From Streptosporangiaceae bacterium (lineage in GTDB: Bacteria > Actinomycetota > Actinomycetes > Streptosporangiales > Streptosporangiaceae), in NCBI GenBank assembly GCA_025934635.1, contig JAICWX010000008.1, positions 1 through 59,486 on the forward strand: 59,486 bases of DNA. The letters are read 5' to 3'. Shown in pieces: positions 24,527 to 35,215 of the stretch. A program made the translations under genes and the position numbers. A model generated the notes under the pieces. The model worked only from the letters and a program-made list of their open reading frames with translations, did no database searches and was not told the DNA's origin. Every line of letters starts with the position of its first letter. Positions within the stretch are counted from its first letter, which is position 1.

Positions 24527-25495
24527 TCAGCTCGCCGGGGTCAGGAACGCGCGGCGGTACTCGGCCGGCGGCAGCCCGTACGTGGCCTTGAACAGCCGGT
24601 TGAAATGGGCCGGGTCGGGCAGCCCCCACCGGGCCGCGACCGCGTTCACCGGCGTGCGGCCCAGGGCGGGGTCGGCCAGGTCGGCCCGGCACCGCTCGAG
24701 GCGCCGGTGCCTGATCCAGGCGGCCACCGTCGTCCCCTGCGCCTCGAACAGCCGGTACAGGTAACGCACCGAGATGTAATGCGCGGCGGCGACGGCGCCG
24801 GGGGCCAGGCCGGCCTGGCCGAGGTTCTGCTCGATGAACGCGTGGATGCGCAGCACCAGCGCCCGCTCCCGGGACTCCGGCGGCAGCGCACCCGCCCGGC
24901 CGGTGTGCTCGGCGATGGCGGTGGTGAGCAGGGTCATGACCACGGTGGACAGCCGGGCCGCGCTGGCTGGCGGATAGGTGTCCATGTCCAGCGCCACCCG
25001 GCGCAGCAGCGGCGCGGCCAGGGCGCCGGTACCCGCGTCGGTGCGGACCGGCACCGCGGCCAGCCCGGCCACCAGGTCGGCCGGCAGGGCCAGGACCTCG
25101 CGCGGGAAGCTGAACACGGCGAGCTGCACGCCCGAGTCGTAGGCCAGCTCGTAGGGCCGGTTGAAATCGTAGATGGCGAAGTCGCCCGGCCCCAGCCGCG
25201 CGGCCCGGTCGCCCTGCAGCAGGCAGGCGTGGCCGGACATGGTAAGGGCGACCCGGTAGAGCTCGGGACTGCCCCGCCGGATCAGGCCGGGCGTGCGGTG
25301 CACGCTGTGCGGCGTCGAGGTCTCGACCCGGCCCACGTTCACCGGGCCCAGCTGGCCGGCGGCGATCTCGCCCCGCAGCGGCGTGCCCGGGTCGCTGCGG
25401 AAATCGAGCGGGCCGAGCGTGTCGCACACGACGCTGCGCCAGGCGTCGTGACGCTGCCCCGGGGGGATGTCCTCGGTGCGGATCAAGATGGCCAT
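24527..25495 (-). CDS. AraC-family regulator (AraC_binding_2 type)
   Basis: The 322-residue protein has an N-terminal sensing domain of the NphR/AraC_binding_2 kind (WRSVVCDTLGPLDFRSDPGTPLRGEI, GPGDFAIYDFNRPYEL) and a C-terminal double HTH (VAAAHYISVRYLYRLFEAQG, VAARWGLPDPAHFNRLFKATYGLPPAEYR). ATG 25495 begins the conserved domain; the frame is open further upstream. It probably controls the VOC-hydrolase pair downstream, although one partner is now truncated. Confidence 0.82.
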   Translation of the reverse strand: MAILIRTEDIPPGQRHDAWRSVVCDTLGPLDFRSDPGTPLRGEIAAGQLGPVNVGRVETSTPHSVHRTPGLIRRGSPELYRVALTMSGHACLLQGDRAARLGPGDFAIYDFNRPYELAYDSGVQLAVFSFPREVLALPADLVAGLAAVPVRTDAGTGALAAPLLRRVALDMDTYPPASAARLSTVVMTLLTTAIAEHTGRAGALPPESRERALVLRIHAFIEQNLGQAGLAPGAVAAAHYISVRYLYRLFEAQGTTVAAWIRHRRLERCRADLADPALGRTPVNAVAARWGLPDPAHFNRLFKATYGLPPAEYRRAFLTPAS

Positions 25496-25719
25496 CCGCC
25501 TGCCCTTCGCCTGCCGGACTCGCCTGCGCCAGTGACGACGGCCCCCGTCGCCGATCCTCATCGTGACACGGGCCGGGACGGCGGATGGCACCAGAAGGCT
25601 CCAGGAGGCAAGCGAATTCTCTGGAGTTAATTCCGCCGCCGCCGCGGGAACAACCGCGATAGAAAGCGCGCGGGAAATGCCCGGAGCCGCATGTACCCTG
25701 CCGGTCACCCCCGGTGACC

Positions 25720-25804
25720 TGTGGATAGGCTGTGCGCAAGGCGGTGGAAAACCACGGTCAGATGCGGATAACAAGCCACAATCTGTGGATCAGGATGTGG
25801 ACAC
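25720..25804. other. Cluster of DnaA-box-like nonamers in a gene-poor gap
   Basis: Within 85 bp lie TGTGGATAG (25720), TGCGGATAA (25763), TGTGGATCA (25784) and TGTGGACAC (25796), each one or two bases from DnaA boxes. The surrounding gap 25496-26212 is 717 bp without a convincing gene. It also holds GGTCACC-CCC-GGTGACC (25703-25719) and GTGG-AAAA-CCAC (25744-25755). Not an obvious origin, because dnaA, dnaN and recF are not near. Confidence 0.35.
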
Positions 25805-26020
25805 GGAAAATGCCGGGAAAAACCACGGCCCAGGTCTTGCGCGACATCTCATAGCGCAGTAGAAAAGCTTTCACCGTTAGAAACGGGCACTGCCCGGGGG
25901 CGACTCCGGGACGTGGGAGGAGTAGGGAGACCTGAGCCTCGCGCGGGTTCCTGTCCCTGGCGGGCGGCGCGCGGCAACGGAAAGGCCAGGCAACTGGCCG
26001 GCCGGTGCGGCGGCGCCAGG

Positions 26021-26057
26021 CAAGGTCCCCTGCATCTCATACATGGAGGGGACCTTG
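26021..26057. repeat. Perfect 11-bp inverted repeat between the AraC and tenA genes
   Basis: CAAGGTCCCCT (26021-26031) pairs with AGGGGACCTTG (26047-26057) across a 15-nt loop, followed on the plus strand by TCTTATTC. It lies 156 bp beyond the tenA stop. It may end thiamin-operon transcripts or be a protein-binding site. Confidence 0.5.
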
Positions 26058-26212
26058 TCTTATTCTGCCCGACACAAGCGCCATGATCAGGACCGTCAAG
26101 GCGGCAAGCACTCGCATGCCGACCGCAGGCATTCCTGGATCTCCGCGCGCAAGAACCGCGCCGGGACCGACCCGCCCGAGGGACCGGGAACGCCGGACCG
26201 CGACGACGAGGA

Positions 26213-26858
26213 TCAGACGGGCCAGGTTTCCTTGCGGTAGCCCATGTCCCAGAACATCCACTCATAGCGGCTGGTGGCGCGGAAATGCCGGTGCACCCGG
26301 TCCCGCTCCGCCGCCCCCAGGCCCGGGCCCAGCTCGTCGGTCACGTCGATGACCGCCTGCACCACGGCGCCGAACTCCTCGCCACCGTAGGTGTCGATCC
26401 ACTGCTGGTAGCGGGGGTCGGATGAGCCGCGGCGCACCAGCTCCTTGCCGACTTCCCAGTAGATCCAGTAGCACGGCAGCACCGCGCCGACTCCTTCGGC
26501 GTAGGACCCGGTGCTGGTGGCGGCGAGCAGGTAGCTGACGTAGGCGAGGTTGGTGGGGGCCGGCTCGGCCTGCTCGGCGGCCGCCGGGTCGATGCCGAGG
26601 TCGGCGAGCAGCGACCCGTGCAGGGTCTTCTCCACCGCGATCGCGTCGGCCGCGTGCCGGGCGAACAGCTCGGTCTGCCCCGGGGTCGGCGCGCGGCTGG
26701 CCACGGCGGCCAGCGCCTGCGCGTACCCGTGCAGGTAGATCGCGTCCTGCGCGACGTAGTAGGCGAAGGCGTCATGGGGCAGGCTGCCGTCGGTCAGCCC
26801 GGTCAGGAACGGGTGGGCCAAGATGGCGTCGTAGACGCCGGTCACCCCTTGCCACAGC

Positions 26859-26881
<23 letters not shown>
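26213..26881 (-). CDS. tenA: Aminopyrimidine aminohydrolase / thiaminase II
   Basis: The 222-residue TenA protein hydrolyses aminopyrimidine breakdown products of thiamin back to HMP, feeding salvage. Motifs: ILAHPFLTGLTDGSLPHDAFAYYVAQDAIYL, catalytic-cysteine segment VLPCYWIYWEVG, and WIDTYGGEEFGAVV. ATG 26881 follows GGAGGA and overlaps the thiD stop by 23 bp, so expression is coupled. It is the last gene of the riboswitch-controlled operon. Confidence 0.88.
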
Positions 26882-29882
<3,001 letters not shown>

Positions 29883-29890
29883 GGTCAACT

Positions 29891-29974
29891 CCACTCCCTT
29901 CGCCGGCATTACCCGGATCAGGTACGACGGTCGGAGGCGCGTGGCCTCCCTCTCAGCCCGGTGGGCTCCCGTGG
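29891..29974 (-). promoter_or_regulatory. TPP riboswitch (THI element)
   Basis: The minus strand shows the conserved GGGCTGAGAGGGAGG and ACCTGATCCGGGTAATGCC, GGCGAAGGGAG in the correct order, closed by CCAC/GTGG. It ends 8 nt before the thiO GTG, and the ribosome site GGGAG is inside its 3' strand. This supports translational repression of the thiamin operon by TPP. Confidence 0.93.
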
Positions 29975-30063
29975 TCGGAATGTCTCCGACTATTCACCTT
30001 ATAACAACGAGAGGCCAGGGCCGGGGGGCGGGGCCCGGGTCCCGGCAATGATTGGATAGCCCG

Positions 30064-30708
30064 ATGACGAGCGACCTGCGGGAGCGGCTGGCGGACGCGC
30101 GGCTCTACCTGTGCACCGACGCCCGGCGGTCGCAGGGGGACCTGCCGCAGTTCCTCGACGCCGTGCTCGGCGCCGGGGTGGACATCGTGCAGCTGCGGGA
30201 GAAGGGCCTGGAGGCGGGCGAGGAACTCGCCCTGCTCGAGGTGTTCGCGCAGGCCTGCCGGCGGCACGGCCGGCTGCTGGCGGTGAACGACCGGGCCGAC
30301 GTGGCGCTGGCGGCCGGGGCCGACGTGCTCCACCTGGGCCAGGACGACCTGCCGGTGCCGGCGGCGCGGCGCGTCCTCGGCCCGGGTCCGCTCATCGGCC
30401 GCAGCAGCCACAGCCCGGCGCAGTCCGACGCGGCGGCCGCGGAGCCGGACGTGGATTACTTCTGCGCCGGGCCGCTGTGGACCACGCCGACCAAGCCGGG
30501 CCGCCCGGCGACCGGGCTGGGCCTGCCGGAGCACGTCGCCCGGACCGGAGCCGCCCGGCCCTGGTTCGCGATCGGCGGCATCAGCCTGGACCGGCTCGGC
30601 GAGGTGCTCGCGGCCGGCGCCACCCGGGTGGTCGTGGTCCGCGCCATCACCGAGGCCGCCGACCCCGCCGCCGCCACCCGGGAGTTCGCCCGGCGCCTGG
30701 CCGGGTGA
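30064..30708 (+). CDS. thiE: Thiamine-phosphate synthase
   Basis: The 214-residue TIM barrel joins HMP-PP and thiazole phosphate. Features are [71 protein letters not shown] and [28 protein letters not shown]. It is transcribed away from the riboswitch operon with 181 bp between the starts, outside the riboswitch's control. ATG 30064 has no clear ribosome site, so the mRNA may be leaderless. Confidence 0.92.
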   Translation: MTSDLRERLADARLYLCTDARRSQGDLPQFLDAVLGAGVDIVQLREKGLEAGEELALLEVFAQACRRHGRLLAVNDRADVALAAGADVLHLGQDDLPVPAARRVLGPGPLIGRSSHSPAQSDAAAAEPDVDYFCAGPLWTTPTKPGRPATGLGLPEHVARTGAARPWFAIGGISLDRLGEVLAAGATRVVVVRAITEAADPAAATREFARRLAG

Positions 30709-30755
30709 CCCGCGCCGGGTATCACCGGCCCGGCGGCTCGTGTAAGCATGGGCAG

Positions 30756-33700
30756 ATGCGCATCACCGGCGTCGAGTCGACCGATCTTTTCACCGGCACC
30801 GCGCAGCGCCCGCTGCAGGTCATCCGGGTCACGCTGGTCAACGAGGGACCCGCGGCGACGTCCGGCCAGATCCACGTGCAAGGGGCAGGGGTACGTGATC
30901 CGGGCCCGTTCGGCATCAATGATCTTCAGCCCGGCGGTGCGGAGACCTTCGAGGTCCCGGTCGAGATCGCCGCGCCCTACCAGCCCGGCAGCACCCGGCG
31001 GGTCACGGTCACCATGACCGGCGAGACGGCGCGCGCGCAGGCCGAGGCCGACATCACCGTGGCCGAGCCGGGCTGGACCATGTGGATGGTCAGCCACTTC
31101 CACTATGACCCGGTCTGGTGGAACACCCAGGGCCAGTTCACCGAGACGCGGCTGGCCCTGCCGGACGAGGACGGCCAGGTGCCGGACGTCAGGAGCGCGT
31201 TCGAGCTGGTCGGCGCGCACCTGGACAAGGCCAGGAAGGATCCGGACTACACGTTCGTGCTGGCCGAGCTCGACTACCTCAAGCCGTACTTCGACGCGTA
31301 CCCGCAGGACCGCGAGGACCTGCGGCGGCTGCTGGCCGAAGGCCGGGTGGAGATCGTCGGCGGCAGCTACAACGAGCCGAACACCAACCTGATCGGCGCC
31401 GAGGCCATCATCCGCAACGCGGTGTACGGCATCGGGTTCCAGCGGGACGTGTTCGGCGGGGACCCGCGCAGCGCGTGGATGCTGGACGCGTTCGGGCACG
31501 ACCCGGGGTACCCGGGGCTGATGGCGGCGGCCGGCCTGACCTCCTCGGCGTGGGCGCGCGGGCCGTTCCACCAGTGGGGCCCGTCCGGCGCCGAGGGCGG
31601 CGACCGCCGGATGCAGTTCAGCACGGAGTTCGAGTGGATCTCCCCGGACGGGCAGGGGCTGCTGACCGCGTACATGGCGCACCACTACGGGGCGGGCTGG
31701 CGGCTGAACGCCCCGGCCGACCTGGAAGCCGCCGAACGCGAGGCGTACGGCCAGTTCCGCGGCCTGGCCCAGGTCGCGGCCACGCGCAACGTCCTGCTGC
31801 CGGTCGGCTCGGACCACGTCATCCCGGCCCGCTGGGTGACCGACATCCACCGGAGCTGGAACCAGCGCTACGTGTGGCCCCGGTTCACCACCGCGGTGCC
31901 GCGGGACTTCTTCGATGCCGTCCGCGCCGAGGCAGGCCCGGGTCGCGGGGCCGCGTCGGGTAACGGGGCCGCCTTGGGTAACGGGGCCGCGGCGGGCGCC
32001 TGGATCACCCCGCAGACCAGGGACATGAACCCGGTGTACACCGGCAAGGACGTCTCCTACATCGACACCAAGCAGGCCCAGCGCGCGATCGAGACCGCGG
32101 TCGCCGAGGCCGAGCGGCTCGGCACCCTGGCCTGGCTGGCCGGGGCGCCGTACCCGGAGGTCGCGCTGGACAAGGCCTGGCGGCTGCTGGCCTACGGCGC
32201 CCACCACGACGCCATCACCGGCGTCGAGTCCGACCAGGTGTACCTGGACCTGGCCGGCGGCTGGCGGGAGGCGTGGGAGCTCGCCACGGCCGCCCGCCGC
32301 GACGCCGTGGCTTTTCTTTCCGGCGCCGCTGGCCCCGGGCTGGCCGTCAGCGTCGTCAACGGGCTGGCCCGGACGCGGGACGGGCTGGCCCGGGTCACCG
32401 TGCCGGTCCCGGCGGACGGCACCCGCTGGCTGGAGGTCCGCGACGACGCCGGGAGCCCGGTGCCGTCGCTGGCCGAGGGGGTCAGCCGGCGCCCGGACGG
32501 CTCGCTGGCCGAGGTGACGCTGACGTTCCCGGCGGCGCAGGTGCCGCCCCTCGGGCTGCGCGCCTACCGGCTGGCCCCGGCGCCGGACCCCGCCGGGCCG
32601 GCCTGGCGGGACATCCCCGGGACGACCATCGAGAACGCGACGTACCAGGTCACCGCGGATCCTGCCCGGGGCGGGACGGTCAGCGTCACCGACAAGCGCA
32701 CCGGCGCCCCGGTGCTCGCCGGGCCGGGCAACGAGCTGATCCTGCAGGACGAGTACGCGCAGCATCCCCGGCACGGCGAGGGCCCCTGGCACCTGTCGCC
32801 CAAGGGGCCGGGCACCGGATCCGCGTCGGCCCCGGCCCGGGTGCGGGCCGAGCGGTGCGCCATCGGCGCGCGGCTGACGGCCACCTTCACCCTCGACGGG
32901 CTCGAGGTCACCCAGGAGACGCTGCTGTGGGACGGGGCTGAGCGGGTCGAGTTCCGTACCCACGTGGACGCCTATACCGGGCGGGACCGGCTGCTCCGGG
33001 TGCGCTTCCCGGCCGGCGTGCCGGGCGGGCTGCCGGTGTACCAGACCGCCACGGCGGTGATCGGCCGGTCGTTCGGCGCCGTGGACGTGGACTCGGCCGA
33101 CCACTGGTACACCCTGGACAACCCGGCGCATCAGTGGTTCGGCACCGGGGCGACGGCCCGGGTCCGGGACCGTAGCGGGCTGAGCCAGGCGATCGGCGTG
33201 GCCGAGGTGGTCGGGCCGTTGGGGCCGAACGAGTCCGGCGGCCTGCTCCGCGACCTGCTCGTCGCCCTGGCGGCGGCGGGCGTGACCGCCACCTGCAGCC
33301 AGCCTGACGGGACCCGGTACGGCGCGGTCGACGTGGACTCCAACCTGCCCGACGTCCGGATCGCGGTCGGCGGCCCCGAGGTGAACCCGTTCACCGCCGA
33401 GGTGCTGTCCGCCGCCGGGCCGGGATACGCCAAGGCCCTCGCGGCCCGGCTGGCCGACAGCCCGGGAACGGCGCGGCTGTGGGTTCCCGCGGCCCGGGAC
33501 CGGGCCAGCGCCTTCGGCCCGGACGCCGACGTCCGCGGGCCGGCCGACCTGCCCGTGCTGATCGTGGCGGGCGACCTCGCCGCGGCGGTCGGCGACCTGA
33601 CCGGGGACCTGGCCGACGCGGTGGTGGAGACCGGGGAGGCGGTCGCCGACACAGCGCGGCCCCCGGTGCCGCTGGCCGACCGGTCGGTCGCGCTGCTGAA

Positions 33701-35135
33701 CCGCGGCACGCCGGGCGGCGTGGTCACGCCGGACGGGACGCTGCACATGTCGCTGATGCGGTCGTGCAGCGCGTGGCCGTCCGGGATCTGGATCGACGGG
33801 GACCGCCGCAACGCGCCGGACGGCAGCAGCTTCGCCTACCAGCACTGGAGCCACACGTTCGAGTACGCGCTGGCCGCCGGGGCCGGGGACTGGCGCACCG
33901 CCGGCTTCAGCCCGCTGGCCGAGGACTACCACCACGACCTGCTGGCCGCGGCCGGCCAGGGACCCGGCCGGACCGGGGGCGGCCTGTCAGTGGAGCCGGG
34001 CACGGTCACGCTCAGCGCGCTCAAGCCGCGCGGGAACCCGCTGGCCTCGGGGCGGGCCAGGACCGCGGCCGGCGGGGACGCCGAGATCACCGTGCGGCTG
34101 CGGGAGACCAGCGGGCGGCCGGTCACGGCGCGGGTGAGCCTGGGCGCGGACCCCGGGACCTCCGGGCTCCCGCAGATCGCGGCGGCCCGGCTCACCGACC
34201 TGCTGGAAGAGACGGACGGCGCGGCGCTGCCGGTGGAGAAGGGCACGGTTCTTGTCGATATGCCGGCATTCGGCACCGTGACCATGGCGCTGCGGATGGC
34301 GGCGCGCGGCGCGGGGGCCGGGTCCGCGGGGACTACCGGGTCTGAGCCGGTGCAGCCCGTTCACACCCGCTACTGGCTGCACGGGAAGGGACCGGCGCCG
34401 GCCGGGAACCTCCCGGTGGCCGTGCACTTCACCCCCGTCAGGACGGCCGTCCCGGGCCAGGCGGGGCCGGACCAGGTAACTGCGCTGACGCTGACCGTGG
34501 GCTGCGGGGCGGAGGCCGCCGCCGGGTCGGTCGACCTGGTTGTGCCCGCCGGGCTGACCGTCACCCCCGACCGTGAGCTGCGCTACGAGCTGGCCCCCGG
34601 CGGCTACGCGGCCTGGGACCTGTCGGTGCGGGTACCGCCGGGCACCGCGCCGGGACGGTACTTCGTCGCCGCCCGGATCCGCGATGACCTGGGCCAGCTG
34701 ATCGAGGACACCGCCATGGTCGCGGTCGGCGAGCGCCGCTGGCCCGATCCCGAGCTGCCGCCTGAGGAGACGCTCGAGCTGATCGTGGCCGACTATGTCG
34801 CGGGCGCGGCCGAGCTGGACCTGGCCGTGCTGACGCCGGGTCTCGACGTGACCCCCGGCGGCGAGGCCGAGCTGCTGGTCCGCGTGACCAGCGGGCTGGC
34901 GTCGGAGGTGCACGGCGAGGCGCAGCTGATCTCGCCGTTCGGCACCTGGGAGATGATCGGGCCGTGGACCCAGGGCTTCGGCCTGGCCCCGGCAGCCGGG
35001 ACGGTGCTGCGGTTCACGGTGCGGGCGCCGGCCACGGCCCGGCCGGGGCGGTGGTGGGCCCTGGTGAAGGTCATGTACTACGGCCGCGTCCGGTACACCG
35101 AGGCGACCGGCGTCGTCATCGGGACGGCCAACTAA
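30756..35135 (+). CDS. Very large GH38 alpha-mannosidase-like glycosidase
   Basis: The 1459-residue protein has an N-terminal beta domain (about 1-105, CARDB/NEW3-like: VTLVNEGPAATSGQI), then the GH38 catalytic domain from WMVSHFHYDPVWW, with metal ligands H116 and D118 and the likely nucleophile D244 in WMLDAFGHDPGYPG. A long beta-rich C-terminal half ends in an Ig-like domain near 1340-1455. No signal peptide is seen, so it appears cytosolic. Most bacterial GH38 enzymes are 850-1050 residues. The frame is open upstream into thiE in another register; ATG 30756 begins recognisable sequence. No transporter adjoins; the substrate is unknown. Confidence 0.8.
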   Translation: MRITGVESTDLFTGTAQRPLQVIRVTLVNEGPAATSGQIHVQGAGVRDPGPFGINDLQPGGAETFEVPVEIAAPYQPGSTRRVTVTMTGETARAQAEADITVAEPGWTMWMVSHFHYDPVWWNTQGQFTETRLALPDEDGQVPDVRSAFELVGAHLDKARKDPDYTFVLAELDYLKPYFDAYPQDREDLRRLLAEGRVEIVGGSYNEPNTNLIGAEAIIRNAVYGIGFQRDVFGGDPRSAWMLDAFGHDPGYPGLMAAAGLTSSAWARGPFHQWGPSGAEGGDRRMQFSTEFEWISPDGQGLLTAYMAHHYGAGWRLNAPADLEAAEREAYGQFRGLAQVAATRNVLLPVGSDHVIPARWVTDIHRSWNQRYVWPRFTTAVPRDFFDAVRAEAGPGRGAASGNGAALGNGAAAGAWITPQTRDMNPVYTGKDVSYIDTKQAQRAIETAVAEAERLGTLAWLAGAPYPEVALDKAWRLLAYGAHHDAITGVESDQVYLDLAGGWREAWELATAARRDAVAFLSGAAGPGLAVSVVNGLARTRDGLARVTVPVPADGTRWLEVRDDAGSPVPSLAEGVSRRPDGSLAEVTLTFPAAQVPPLGLRAYRLAPAPDPAGPAWRDIPGTTIENATYQVTADPARGGTVSVTDKRTGAPVLAGPGNELILQDEYAQHPRHGEGPWHLSPKGPGTGSASAPARVRAERCAIGARLTATFTLDGLEVTQETLLWDGAERVEFRTHVDAYTGRDRLLRVRFPAGVPGGLPVYQTATAVIGRSFGAVDVDSADHWYTLDNPAHQWFGTGATARVRDRSGLSQAIGVAEVVGPLGPNESGGLLRDLLVALAAAGVTATCSQPDGTRYGAVDVDSNLPDVRIAVGGPEVNPFTAEVLSAAGPGYAKALAARLADSPGTARLWVPAARDRASAFGPDADVRGPADLPVLIVAGDLAAAVGDLTGDLADAVVETGEAVADTARPPVPLADRSVALLNRGTPGGVVTPDGTLHMSLMRSCSAWPSGIWIDGDRRNAPDGSSFAYQHWSHTFEYALAAGAGDWRTAGFSPLAEDYHHDLLAAAGQGPGRTGGGLSVEPGTVTLSALKPRGNPLASGRARTAAGGDAEITVRLRETSGRPVTARVSLGADPGTSGLPQIAAARLTDLLEETDGAALPVEKGTVLVDMPAFGTVTMALRMAARGAGAGSAGTTGSEPVQPVHTRYWLHGKGPAPAGNLPVAVHFTPVRTAVPGQAGPDQVTALTLTVGCGAEAAAGSVDLVVPAGLTVTPDRELRYELAPGGYAAWDLSVRVPPGTAPGRYFVAARIRDDLGQLIEDTAMVAVGERRWPDPELPPEETLELIVADYVAGAAELDLAVLTPGLDVTPGGEAELLVRVTSGLASEVHGEAQLISPFGTWEMIGPWTQGFGLAPAAGTVLRFTVRAPATARPGRWWALVKVMYYGRVRYTEATGVVIGTAN

Positions 35136-35215
35136 CCACCCCCGGTGCGAATCAGCCGATACGGTGAGAGACTCTAGGTGTTTCCCGATTCAAGCGCATG
35201 ATTTCCAGAGGGCCC

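Noticed and set aside
26043..26240. 65-codon plus-strand frame starting in the hairpin loop and overlapping the tenA end
   Set aside because: No ribosome site, third-position GC lower than in neighbouring genes, and no recognised family; kept only as a note in the inverted-repeat finding.
30456..33935. Very long minus-strand open frame (over 1100 codons) opposite the GH38 gene
   Set aside because: Its translation is Arg/Gly/Pro/His-rich without domains and mirrors the GH38 codons; such antisense frames arise from high third-position GC.
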